A DNA stretch of 64,000 nt. Origin: Bacteroidota bacterium (GTDB taxonomy: Bacteria > Bacteroidota > Bacteroidia > B-17B0 > Aurantibacillaceae). Shown here piece after piece: positions 34,272 to 43,103 of the stretch. The notes under the pieces are model-generated. The model was not told the DNA's origin and ran no database searches. It worked only from the letters and a program-made list of their open reading frames with translations. How positions within the stretch are numbered: position 1 is the stretch's first letter; each line of letters begins with the position of its first letter. Both the position numbers and the translations under genes were made by a program. Where the stretch lies: positions 84,975 to 148,974 of the forward strand of contig JADJSH010000012.1 of NCBI GenBank assembly GCA_016711805.1. Direction: 5' to 3'.

Positions 34272-35708
34272 TTATTTAACCAACTCTAACACTTTTTTCA
34301 TATCTACATCTTCTCCATTTAATACATCCTCTTTTGTATAGTTTGTTGGATAATCTGACATTAAGCCTCTTCCTTCATTTTTCACATCAATATCATGATA
34401 CAAATGATATAAGGGAATGTGAACAATAACTTTTGAATTAGGTAGAATTATTTTTCCACTGATAGCGGCGTTGCTGCCAGCAACATTCGCACCGGTTTCT
34501 TCGCCTATAATAATTGCGTTGCTTTTGTGTTTCAAGTAAGTAGAAGTGACTCCACTCATCGAAAAAGATCTGCCGTTTGTTAACACATAAATTTGTCCTT
34601 TAAATTGTTTTCTACGTTTTGGAAACGAAATAAAATAATGCCTCAATTTTCCATTCTTAAATCTCTCTGGGGGTCGTAACGCAAACATAATTGGAACAGC
34701 GCGCATTCCAAAATCCATTTTGTATTTTGGATTAAAAGCGGTTGTGTTTACTTTTTTATCAAAGGGCAATACTATTTTTTTATCTATTAGGTATGATAAT
34801 AAGTTTAATCCCAAATTTATCTGTCCACCGCCATTATCTCTTAGGTCAATTACTAAATGTTGAATATTTTGATGATTAATATCTTTAAATGTCTTTCTAA
34901 AAAAACTTCGCCAACGTGCTCCTTTAAAGCCGTTAATATCTATAACTGCAATGGGTTTGCTACTTTTAATAATAGAGTAACTGCAGGTTTTAGTTTTTCT
35001 TAATGGAACTAATGAATCTTTTTTTGAAAGGATGAGCGTGTCTTTTAATGATGAAATTGCTCTTAATTTATAATCACTGATGCTATTATTTTGATGTTTT
35101 ATTTTTACTGTATAATCAAATTTAAAACCGTAACAGAAAGAATAATAGTATTTAAATGAATTATAACGTGTGCTCTGTTTTTTATAAGTTTCGTTATATC
35201 CATCAGATGTTGTGATAGAATAAATGTTTTTTAAAATCGTATTAACAGGTCGTTTGTCGATATGCAATATTTCATCTCCTGGCTTAATGGTTGTGTCAGA
35301 AGAAAGGTTGTTCAATACAATTAATTTATTAGAATCTGCTACAAAAACATTAAGTGGTAAAATTGGTCGATTTGTTTTTTTTATCGCTTTAGCATATTTT
35401 TTAGATGCCGCTGCGTCGGTATGACCGCAGCCTATTTTGGCGACAATACGTTTAATGTAAAAACGTATTTGCATTTCAGTTAATGGCGTATCAATCTTTG
35501 CTTCTTGACTTAAAACAAAGGCATGCAAGCTGTCTTTACTAATATATCTATATGGATCGGGATGAAACTTGGTAAGATATTTTTCGGTGTAGTCAATATC
35601 TTCTAATACTTGTTTAACGGAGTATTTTTTTCTTATATCAAAACCTTTTTTTTGAGATAAACCACTCAAGCAAATTATAAAACATAATATACTTAAGTAT
35701 ACTTTCAT
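34272..35708 (-). CDS. S41 family peptidase, secreted
   Basis: This 478-residue protease has a signal peptide ending near CLSGLSQ and a C-terminal-processing-peptidase core (VIDLRDNGGGQINLG, then NGRSFSMSG with the candidate nucleophile Ser, and GEETGANVAGSN). A PDZ-like segment around residues 125-160 (PGDEILHIDKRPVNTI) fits tail-specific proteases. Its ATG overlaps the last base of the gldC stop codon (TAATG), so the two are translationally coupled. Confidence 0.9.
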   Translation of the reverse strand: MKVYLSILCFIICLSGLSQKKGFDIRKKYSVKQVLEDIDYTEKYLTKFHPDPYRYISKDSLHAFVLSQEAKIDTPLTEMQIRFYIKRIVAKIGCGHTDAAASKKYAKAIKKTNRPILPLNVFVADSNKLIVLNNLSSDTTIKPGDEILHIDKRPVNTILKNIYSITTSDGYNETYKKQSTRYNSFKYYYSFCYGFKFDYTVKIKHQNNSISDYKLRAISSLKDTLILSKKDSLVPLRKTKTCSYSIIKSSKPIAVIDINGFKGARWRSFFRKTFKDINHQNIQHLVIDLRDNGGGQINLGLNLLSYLIDKKIVLPFDKKVNTTAFNPKYKMDFGMRAVPIMFALRPPERFKNGKLRHYFISFPKRRKQFKGQIYVLTNGRSFSMSGVTSTYLKHKSNAIIIGEETGANVAGSNAAISGKIILPNSKVIVHIPLYHLYHDIDVKNEGRGLMSDYPTNYTKEDVLNGEDVDMKKVLELVK

Positions 35709-36037
35709 TAATCGTTTACTAAAACGCCCATACGTTTTCCTAATCCGCTCATATATTCTCTTAATTCTTTTACGGTAGCTTCATCATTAGTGGCACGTAA
35801 ATAAGTATCTGTTAATGTTGTAATGTTTTGATGGAAAAATTTTTTCATTTCATCCACACTCATGTCTTTTGTCCATAAATCAATGCGCATGGTATTGTTT
35901 TCTTTTTCGTCCCAAAGGGCTAGCATCATGCTTTTACAAATACTACCTTCGTTAGCATCCGGAGCTTCCCATTCAATTTTATGTGGCAATTGGTTTTCGT
36001 CAACGGTTATCTTAAGTTTTATCTCTGAAGTTGTCAT
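35708..36037 (-). CDS. gldC: Gliding motility protein GldC
   Basis: This 109-residue soluble protein begins MTTSEIKLKITVDENQLPHK and contains IEWEAPDA and KSMMLALWDEKENNTMRIDL, the usual GldC pattern. GldC is required for efficient gliding in Flavobacterium, but its exact role is unknown and homologues occur in non-gliders. It is upstream of and overlaps an S41 protease gene. Confidence 0.95.
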   Translation of the reverse strand: MTTSEIKLKITVDENQLPHKIEWEAPDANEGSICKSMMLALWDEKENNTMRIDLWTKDMSVDEMKKFFHQNITTLTDTYLRATNDEATVKELREYMSGLGKRMGVLVND

Positions 36038-36112
36038 AGTCTATAAATTTACAAAAACTCAAATTTAGTTAAAATATTTACGCTATTTTCTTAAAAACAC
36101 TCAATAATACAA

Positions 36113-36120
36113 TACATTTG
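36113..36120 (+). promoter_or_regulatory. -7 box of the rRNA methyltransferase gene
   Basis: TACATTTG matches TAnnTTTG and ends four bases before the ATG at 36125. The transcript would be leaderless or nearly so. Confidence 0.55.
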
Positions 36121-36124
36121 TGTT

Positions 36125-37309
36125 ATGATAGAATATCCAAGATTAACCTTACATAATGGCAAAGAATTGCCTGTTTTACGCTTTCACCCATGGATTTTTT
36201 CGGGGGCTATTAAAACGCAAGATTCTAATATTAAAGATGGGGATGTAGTAGAGGTTTACTCTGCCAAACAACAGTTTTTGGGAATGGCTCAGTACCAAAA
36301 GGGAAGCATTACAGGTCGTATTATTTCCTTTAGCAAACAACAAGTAAATGTTGATTTTTGGGTAAAAAAAATTGAAAAAGCCTTTGCCTATCGGCAGTTT
36401 TTGAATTTGGCTAACAATTCTCATACAAATGTATATCGTTTAATATTTGGAGAAGGTGATGGTTGTCCGGGTTTAATTATGGATTTTTATAACGGACATA
36501 TCGTTTTTCAAGCACACAGCATTGGTATGCACAAATGTAGAATTGACATTACTGAAGCTTTAAAAAATGTGTATGGTTCTAATTTAAAAAGCGTCTATGA
36601 TAAAAGTTCTGAAACATTACCAAAAGACTATTCGGCTGGTTTAGCTAACGAATTTTTATATGGCTCATGTAACGAAGACTTAATTGTTATTGAAAATGAT
36701 GTGAAATTTTACATTGATTTTATTAACGGACAAAAAACAGGATTCTTTATTGACCAGCGTGAAAACAGAGAATTACTCGGGAATTATAGCAAAGGAAAAC
36801 GTGTATTAAATACGTTTTCATACACGGGTGGTTTTTCCATGTATGCAGCTAAGCATGGTTGCGAGATCATTCACTCTGTTGATTCAAGTGCAAAAGCAAT
36901 AGAATTATGTAATAAGAATGCGATTTTAAATAATGCAACAAATCACGAAGGTTTTGCGGTAGATACCTTTGATTATTTAAAAGATCATGGTAAAAATTAC
37001 GACATTATTATTTTAGATCCTCCTGCATTTGCCAAGAGTAGAGATGTATCGCATAATGCCGTCATTGGCTACAAACGTTTAAATCAAATGGCTTTACAAA
37101 ATATTAAAAAGGGAGGTATTTTATTTACGTTTTCTTGTTCAGGTGTTATTGATAAAAAATTATTTTATAATACCGTTACAGCGGCTGCTATCGAATCTCG
37201 TAGAAACATGAAATTATTACATACGCTTTCTCAGCCTGCCGATCATACAATTACGCCTAATTTTCCGGAGGGTGAGTATTTAAAAGGCTTAGCATTTTAT
37301 GTGGAGTAA
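36125..37309 (+). CDS. RlmI-like 23S rRNA cytosine-C5 methyltransferase
   Basis: This 394-residue protein has an N-terminal PUA domain (RFHPWIFSGAI, then VVEVYSAKQQFLGMAQY) and a class I SAM-dependent methyltransferase domain: NTFSYTGGFSMYAAKHG for the SAM site and IIILDPPAFAKS for the catalytic DPP(S/A)F region. It is the RlmI/RlmK-like clade that methylates 23S rRNA; the exact nucleotide is not readable from sequence. Confidence 0.93.
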   Translation: MIEYPRLTLHNGKELPVLRFHPWIFSGAIKTQDSNIKDGDVVEVYSAKQQFLGMAQYQKGSITGRIISFSKQQVNVDFWVKKIEKAFAYRQFLNLANNSHTNVYRLIFGEGDGCPGLIMDFYNGHIVFQAHSIGMHKCRIDITEALKNVYGSNLKSVYDKSSETLPKDYSAGLANEFLYGSCNEDLIVIENDVKFYIDFINGQKTGFFIDQRENRELLGNYSKGKRVLNTFSYTGGFSMYAAKHGCEIIHSVDSSAKAIELCNKNAILNNATNHEGFAVDTFDYLKDHGKNYDIIILDPPAFAKSRDVSHNAVIGYKRLNQMALQNIKKGGILFTFSCSGVIDKKLFYNTVTAAAIESRRNMKLLHTLSQPADHTITPNFPEGEYLKGLAFYVE

Positions 37310-37374
37310 AAATTAGTGTTGAACGGAAATTGTTTTTAGTAATAATGAATTAAATTCGTACATCAAATTACGCT

Positions 37375-38325
37375 ATGAACCCAATTTTAGAAGTAAAAAA
37401 TATCAATAAGCAATATGGCAATCATACTGCTTTAAAAGATGTGAGCTTAATTGTTGAACCTCAAAAAATATTCGGTTTACTAGGACCAAATGGCGCAGGC
37501 AAAACCTCTTTGATTCGCATCATTAATCAAATTACAGGCCCCGATAGTGGCGAAGTTTTATTTAATGGAGAGAAATTAGCACCTAAACATGTTGATTTTA
37601 TTGGTTATTTGCCAGAGGAGAGAGGATTGTACAAAAAAATGTCGGTTGGGGAGCAAGTGATGTATTTAGCTCAATTAAAGGGTTTAAAGAAAGCAGATGC
37701 CAAAGTTAAATTGAAGGAGTGGTTCATTAAATTTGAAATTGAATCTTGGTGGGATAAAAAAATTGAGGAGTTAAGTAAAGGTATGCAGCAAAAAGTTCAA
37801 TTTATTGTTACGGTTTTGCATGAGCCTAAATTATTAATTTTGGATGAGCCCTTTAGTGGTTTTGATCCCATTAACGCTCAATTAATAAAAAACGAAATTT
37901 TAGAATTAAGAGATAAAGGTGCTACTATTATTTTTTCCACACATAATATGGGAAGTGTAGAAGAGTTATGTGATAATATTGCTTTGATTAATAAAGCTGA
38001 AAAATTATTAGATGGTTCCGTAAAAGATATTCGTAAACAATACAAGAGTAACACTTATAATATTGGTTTTAAAGGAAACTTGATGGGCTTTACCAATGCT
38101 TTATGGGCAGGCGCAGAGTTGCTTGATAAAAAATCTGAAGACGATGTACATCATGTAACTGTAAAAATGTTACGTCAAAATAAACCAAACGATTTGTTTC
38201 AAGCAGTTATAAATCATGCTGAAATACTTTCATTTAATGAAGTAGTTCCTTCCATGAATGATATTTTCATTTCGGTAGTAGAAAACAAAACAACGGTAAA
38301 TACACAAAGCTCTTTCACAGAATAA
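37375..38325 (+). CDS. ABC transporter ATP-binding protein (NatA-type)
   Basis: This 316-residue ATPase has Walker A GPNGAGKTSL, a shifted signature LSKGMQQK and Walker B LLILDEPFSG. The C-terminal extension (past residue 225) is the regulatory DUF4162-like domain of NatA-type export ATPases. A near-consensus TAAATTCG box at 37351 lies upstream. It is 10 bases before its permease gene. It is not GldA, which would be closer to gldFG and has no such extension. Confidence 0.93.
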   Translation: MNPILEVKNINKQYGNHTALKDVSLIVEPQKIFGLLGPNGAGKTSLIRIINQITGPDSGEVLFNGEKLAPKHVDFIGYLPEERGLYKKMSVGEQVMYLAQLKGLKKADAKVKLKEWFIKFEIESWWDKKIEELSKGMQQKVQFIVTVLHEPKLLILDEPFSGFDPINAQLIKNEILELRDKGATIIFSTHNMGSVEELCDNIALINKAEKLLDGSVKDIRKQYKSNTYNIGFKGNLMGFTNALWAGAELLDKKSEDDVHHVTVKMLRQNKPNDLFQAVINHAEILSFNEVVPSMNDIFISVVENKTTVNTQSSFTE

Positions 38326-38335
38326 ACTTTATACG

Positions 38336-39679
38336 ATGAACAAATTATTTTTAATCATACAACGCGAATACTTTTCTAGAGTTAAGAAAAAATCATTTTT
38401 AATTATGACCATTTTAGGTCCGTTATTAATGGCAGGTGTGATGATTGTTCCAATATGGCTTGCCATGAGAGATAAAACTGAACATCAAGTTTTTGTTTTA
38501 GATCATAGCGGCTTGTTTATAGATAAAATGCCTAATACCAAAGAAATTAAATTTACTTATGGAGTAGGCTCCATTGCTGATGCAAAGGCTAAGTTAAAAG
38601 ATGGTCCGTTTGATTTGGTCATGGAAATCGACATTGAAACCATTAATGCTTTTAAAGCAACTCCATTTTTATATTACAAAAAACAACCTGGCATCGCTGT
38701 TCAGCAATATATAACCAATACAATGGAGAATATTTTGTTTGATTATCGCCTGCAAGGAGATAGTATTGACGTAACAAAAATTGACAAAGCTAGAAGACCC
38801 GTTGAAATCATCACTTTAAAAGTAAAAGAAGACGGTGCTGATGAAAAAACAAATACCGAATTAAATATGGGAGTAGGTATGTTTTTTGGCGTAGCTATTT
38901 ACTTTATGATATTCCTTTACGGTTCTCAAGTTATGCGAGGTGTCATTGAAGAAAAAACAAGTCGTATTGTAGAAGTTATTGTGTCTTCTGTAAAACCATT
39001 TCAATTAATGCTTGGTAAAATTATTGGTGTTGCTTTGGTTGGATTGACTCAATTTATTTTATGGATAGTTTTAACAACCTTAATTTATATTGGAATCACA
39101 AGCACAATTTTTAAAGATCAAATTCAGGACACCATAACACAAAATGCTCAGATAGAAAAAGTCATGAAAAACGACATTCTATCTCAATCTAATAAAATGG
39201 AGAAAGTAGCAACTCCCAATGAAGTTATTAATATGCATAATTTTGCAGATGGTTTAAATGTGCCATTATTGATAAGCAGTTTCGCTTTTTATTTTTTATT
39301 CGGGTATTTGTTATATGCTGCTTTATTTGCGGCAGTTGGCTCAGCTGTTGATAGTGAAGCCGATACTCAGCAATTTATTTTACCAGTCACCATACCGCTT
39401 ATTTTAAGTTTTGTAATAGCTCAAGCCATTATGTCGAACCCAAATAGTTCCATGGCGCAGTTTTTCTCTATTTTCCCATTAACATCACCTATTGTGATGA
39501 TGGTACGTTTGCCGTTTGGTGTGCCTGCTTGGGAACTCGCTTTATCCATGGTGTTTTTAGTACTAGGGTTCTTGTTTTTTACCTGGTTGGCAGGTAAAAT
39601 CTACCGTACAGGTATTTTGATGTATGGTAAAAAAACGACTTGGAAAGAACTAGGAAAATGGTTGTTTTACAAGGGGTAG
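38336..39679 (+). CDS. ABC-2 type permease (NatB-type)
   Basis: This 447-residue permease has a cytoplasmic N-terminus and a transmembrane helix near residue 25, a long extracytoplasmic loop (residues ~50-175) and five to six further helices. The motif VIEEKTSRIVEVIVSSVKPFQLMLGK is typical of NatB/ABC2_membrane_3 permeases. With the preceding ATPase it forms a two-component exporter, of the type tied to sodium extrusion in Bacillus; the substrate here is unknown. Confidence 0.92.
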   Translation: MNKLFLIIQREYFSRVKKKSFLIMTILGPLLMAGVMIVPIWLAMRDKTEHQVFVLDHSGLFIDKMPNTKEIKFTYGVGSIADAKAKLKDGPFDLVMEIDIETINAFKATPFLYYKKQPGIAVQQYITNTMENILFDYRLQGDSIDVTKIDKARRPVEIITLKVKEDGADEKTNTELNMGVGMFFGVAIYFMIFLYGSQVMRGVIEEKTSRIVEVIVSSVKPFQLMLGKIIGVALVGLTQFILWIVLTTLIYIGITSTIFKDQIQDTITQNAQIEKVMKNDILSQSNKMEKVATPNEVINMHNFADGLNVPLLISSFAFYFLFGYLLYAALFAAVGSAVDSEADTQQFILPVTIPLILSFVIAQAIMSNPNSSMAQFFSIFPLTSPIVMMVRLPFGVPAWELALSMVFLVLGFLFFTWLAGKIYRTGILMYGKKTTWKELGKWLFYKG

Positions 39680-39760
39680 GGTTTTTCGATAAAAAGCCTA
39701 TTTTTCCCAACCAAAAACTTTGCTATTGATTCAAATTTCCTATATTCGTAGTGATATATT

Positions 39761-41569
39761 ATGCAAAAAGAGGTATTACTAGAGGTTAAAAATTTAGTTA
39801 CTGAGTTTAAATCAGATGGCGAATTAATGAAAGCAGTAAACGATGTATCGTTTACACTTCATAAAGGCGAAACTATTGGTATAGTAGGCGAGAGCGGTTC
39901 AGGTAAATCTGTAACTTCTTTGTCTATCATGCAATTAATTCCCAATCCTCCAGGGCGTGTTTCTGGTGGTGATATTATATATCATTCTAAAGATAAAGGT
40001 GTTGTAAACCTTAGAAATATTCCTGCTGAAGAAATGCGTTCGTTTCGTGGAAACGAAATTGCGATGATTTTTCAGGAACCAATGACAAGCTTAAATCCTG
40101 TTTATACATGCGGTAATCAGGTAATGGAAGTAATTTTATTACACCAAAAAATATCAAAAAAAGAAGCTAAAAAGAAAACGTTGAAGTTATTTGAACAAGT
40201 TCAATTACCTGATCCAGAACGTATTTTTAGTGTATATCCTCATCAAATTTCGGGCGGACAAAAACAACGTGTGATGATTGCCATGGCAATGAGTTGTAAT
40301 CCACGTGTATTAATTGCCGATGAGCCTACAACGGCTTTAGATGTTACCGTACAAAAAACCATTTTAGATTTAATGTTGCAATTGCAACGTGAACACGAAA
40401 TGGGCATTATGTTTATTACCCACGATTTAGGTGTTATTGCTGAGTTGGCGGATAAAGTAATGGTGATGTACAAAGGTAAGGTGGTAGAACAAGGCCCCGT
40501 TTTAGAAATATTCTCTAATCCAAAACATCCTTATACAAAGAGTTTATTAGCTTGCCGTCCTCCTTTAGATAAACGTTTAATGCGTTTACCTGTTTCAGCT
40601 GATTTCATGAAAACAGATGATGCAGGTAACATGATTGAAATTCCGACAACGGTTAGTGAAGCTATTAATAGCGTTATTATCACTAAGGAACATCGTGAGA
40701 ATGAACATAAAGAATTATATAGCCGTTCTAAGATTTTAGAAATCCAAAATATTAAAACGTACTTTCCTAAAAATAAAACGTTCTTTGGTAAAACCATCGA
40801 TTACGTGAAAGCGGTTGATGATGTGACTTTAGATGTGTATGAGGGAGAAACATTAGGTTTAGTAGGGGAGAGTGGTTGCGGTAAAACAACTTTAGGAAGA
40901 ACAATTTTAAGGTTAAACGAACCAACAGAAGGAAAAATATTTTTTCAACGTAACGATTTATTGCGTTTGAAACCAGATGATATGCGACAATTGAGAAAAG
41001 ACATGCAAATCATTTTTCAAGATCCTTATTCATCTTTAAATCCTCGTATTACAATTGGTGAGGCATTAATGGAGCCTATGCAAGTGCATAATATTTTATC
41101 AAACAATAATCAGCGTAAGGAAAAAGTTTACGAATTATTAAATAAAGTTGGTTTAACCGAAAAACAATATGGCCGTTATCCGCATGAGTTTAGTGGTGGG
41201 CAACGTCAGCGTGTGTGTATTGCACGCGCCTTATCTTTAAATCCAAAGTTTATTATTTGTGATGAGAGTGTGAGTGCTTTAGACGTTTCGGTTCAAGCGC
41301 AAGTATTAAATTTATTGAACGACTTAAAACGTGAGTTTAAGTTTACTTATATTTTTATTTCACATGATTTATCTGTTGTGAAATTCATGAGTGATAGAAT
41401 GGTAGTGATGAATAAAGGAAAGATAGAAGAGATGGGTGATGCCGATCAAATTTATTTAAATCCACAATCAGACTATACAAAGAATTTAATTAGTTCAATT
41501 CCAAAAGGACAGTTAACAGATATTAAAGCGAGTATCGAAAAGAAAAGAATGACTTTTGATTTAGCTTAA
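39761..41569 (+). CDS. Fused oligopeptide-type ABC ATPase (DppD-DppF / GsiA-like)
   Basis: This 602-residue protein has two complete ABC domains in one chain. Domain 1 has GESGSGKSVT, SGGQKQR and ADEPTTALD; domain 2 has GESGCGKTTL, SGGQRQR and CDESVSALD. Each ends in an oligopeptide-transporter C-terminal extension (HPYTKSLL, then YTKNLISSIP). It powers uptake or export of di- or oligopeptides with two permeases that are not adjacent. A TATATTCG box precedes it. Confidence 0.93.
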   Translation: MQKEVLLEVKNLVTEFKSDGELMKAVNDVSFTLHKGETIGIVGESGSGKSVTSLSIMQLIPNPPGRVSGGDIIYHSKDKGVVNLRNIPAEEMRSFRGNEIAMIFQEPMTSLNPVYTCGNQVMEVILLHQKISKKEAKKKTLKLFEQVQLPDPERIFSVYPHQISGGQKQRVMIAMAMSCNPRVLIADEPTTALDVTVQKTILDLMLQLQREHEMGIMFITHDLGVIAELADKVMVMYKGKVVEQGPVLEIFSNPKHPYTKSLLACRPPLDKRLMRLPVSADFMKTDDAGNMIEIPTTVSEAINSVIITKEHRENEHKELYSRSKILEIQNIKTYFPKNKTFFGKTIDYVKAVDDVTLDVYEGETLGLVGESGCGKTTLGRTILRLNEPTEGKIFFQRNDLLRLKPDDMRQLRKDMQIIFQDPYSSLNPRITIGEALMEPMQVHNILSNNNQRKEKVYELLNKVGLTEKQYGRYPHEFSGGQRQRVCIARALSLNPKFIICDESVSALDVSVQAQVLNLLNDLKREFKFTYIFISHDLSVVKFMSDRMVVMNKGKIEEMGDADQIYLNPQSDYTKNLISSIPKGQLTDIKASIEKKRMTFDLA

Positions 41570-41605
41570 GATATTTTCTAATTTGATATTATACATATTT
41601 TTTTG

Positions 41606-41679
41606 TTCGACCCCGAAGGGGTCGTATGTCAATAGTATTGACGTTTATGTTATTCATATGCGACCCCTTCGGGGTCGAA
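41606..41679. repeat. REP-like composite inverted repeat (GACCCC-GAAG-GGGTC)
   Basis: Two arms, 41606-41628 and 41655-41679, are inverted copies of each other. Each arm is also an internal hairpin, CGACCCC GAA GGGGTCG. A smaller palindrome, TCAATAGTATTGA (41629-41641), sits between them. This mosaic resembles BIME/REP elements and matches the GACCCC..GGGGTC repeats known in Bacteroidota. It lies in the gap between an ABC gene and the DedA gene. Confidence 0.8.
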
Positions 41680-41729
41680 TGTTTTTTATTATGAAGTTTT
41701 TTCTCTGTGCCTCTGTGGTGAATTTATTT

Positions 41730-41737
41730 TACCTTTG
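41730..41737 (+). promoter_or_regulatory. -7 box of the DedA gene
   Basis: TACCTTTG matches TAnnTTTG and ends three bases before the ATG at 41741, implying a leaderless message. The TTG inside the box at 41735 is therefore unlikely to be the start codon. Confidence 0.5.
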
Positions 41738-41740
41738 TCT

Positions 41741-42361
41741 ATGCTCGATTTCCTAAAACAACTTACCGACCCACAAAGTATCATTCAATACGGAGGTTTA
41801 TGGTTATTGCTATTTGTGGTATTTGCCGAAACAGGTTTATTGGTTGGTTTTTTTCTTCCTGGTGATTCATTGATTTTTATTTCAGGATTATTGTGCGCTA
41901 CTAAACCTCAGTTATTAAACACACCTTTTATCCCTTTAATTTTATTGTTAATGTTTGCAGCTATTATTGGAAATATATTTGGTTATTGGTTCGGGAATAA
42001 AGTAGGAGCAAAATTATACACCAGGAAAGACAGTTTTTTATTTAAAAAGCAGCATTTAATTACAACCAAAGCATTTTACGATACACATGGCGGTAAAGCA
42101 TTAATACTAGGGCGCTTTTTGCCAATCATCAGAACTTTTGCACCAATTTTAGCAGGCGTCATTAAAATTGATTTTAAAAAATTCATGCTCTATAACATTA
42201 TTGGCGCTGTTGCTTGGATTGGAAGCATCGCTAGCATTGCTTATTTTTTAGGGAAGCAATTTCCTTGGATTGAAAATTATATTGGTTATATCGTGATTGG
42301 ATTGATTGTTATCACCACGATTCCAGTTTTGATAACGTATTTGAAGGGCAAGAAGAAATAG
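41741..42361 (+). CDS. DedA family membrane protein
   Basis: This ~206-residue integral membrane protein begins MLDFLKQLTDPQSIIQYGGL. The DedA signature is present: VFAETGLLVGFFLPGDSLIF early, and GRFLPIIRTFAPILAGV with re-entrant proline/arginine motifs later. DedA proteins are undecaprenyl-phosphate or phospholipid transporters needed for membrane homeostasis. It is convergent with the following gene. Confidence 0.92.
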   Translation: MLDFLKQLTDPQSIIQYGGLWLLLFVVFAETGLLVGFFLPGDSLIFISGLLCATKPQLLNTPFIPLILLLMFAAIIGNIFGYWFGNKVGAKLYTRKDSFLFKKQHLITTKAFYDTHGGKALILGRFLPIIRTFAPILAGVIKIDFKKFMLYNIIGAVAWIGSIASIAYFLGKQFPWIENYIGYIVIGLIVITTIPVLITYLKGKKK

Positions 42362-42370
42362 AAATTTTAT

Positions 42371-43090
42371 TTACTTGTAAATTGGGTACTTATATGCGTA
42401 TTTCCTTCTTATGGTATCCTTTATTCCTAGGGCTAATTTATTGATACTATAATTAAGATGCCTTGTCCATAAAGGATAGTTATTTTCAAATGAGGTATTG
42501 ATTATTTTTTCGTTTTTATAATTATATGAATTATATACCCAATAACTATGATTATTATATTGTATGTGATTGCAAGATATTATTTCATATATCGAATCAC
42601 CATTAATGTCATATTCGGGTTCTGAGGCAAAATCAAAAAATTCAATTTTATTAAAGCTAATACTATCTATTTTAAATAAATATACCTTAGTAGATAAATC
42701 GCCAGCTAAACCGCAACCAGGATTTGGAAATACCAATTTTATATCTAGTAAACTATCATTATTTATATCAGCTACTAATGCTTTTTCAGGGTAAGCCATA
42801 GGATAACTATGATCAATTATTTTTATTTTTTGAACTAATTTTTTCCTATTATAAATGAATAGATATAATGGTTCGTCATGGTTTTGGCAACTAAATTTTA
42901 TTGTTAGATTACTAAGCTGTTTTATTTTTTTGAAATTAAATTTTGATTGAAGAGCATATGGTTTTAATTGTTCTGTATTGAGAATTGGGATAGATATGTA
43001 ATTAATTCGTTTTGATTCATGAAAGTGCTTCTGAGAATAAAAAAAATCAGAAATTAAGATTAAAATGCTTATGTATAAATATTTATTCAC
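42371..43090 (-). CDS. Secreted hypothetical protein with two EF-hand-like acidic loops
   Basis: This is a 239-residue protein that I do not recognise. It has a signal peptide ending near DFFYSQ. Two Asp/Asn-rich loops, VADINNDSLLDIKL and EYDINGDSIYEIIS, resemble the calcium loops of FG-GAP/dockerin-like repeats. One Cys pair occurs at NPGCGLAG. It is probably secreted and could bind calcium. It is the first of three secreted or membrane genes on this strand. Confidence 0.65.
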   Translation of the reverse strand: MNKYLYISILILISDFFYSQKHFHESKRINYISIPILNTEQLKPYALQSKFNFKKIKQLSNLTIKFSCQNHDEPLYLFIYNRKKLVQKIKIIDHSYPMAYPEKALVADINNDSLLDIKLVFPNPGCGLAGDLSTKVYLFKIDSISFNKIEFFDFASEPEYDINGDSIYEIISCNHIQYNNHSYWVYNSYNYKNEKIINTSFENNYPLWTRHLNYSINKLALGIKDTIRRKYAYKYPIYK

Positions 43091-43103
43091 GGCTCAAGTA
43101 CTT

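Noticed and set aside
37375..38325. GldA assignment for the ABC ATPase
   Set aside because: It is followed by a NatB-type permease and carries a NatA-type C-terminal extension, and it is far from gldFG.
41735..41740. TTG start codon for the DedA gene
   Set aside because: The TTG is part of the -7 box; the ATG at 41741 is a better start.
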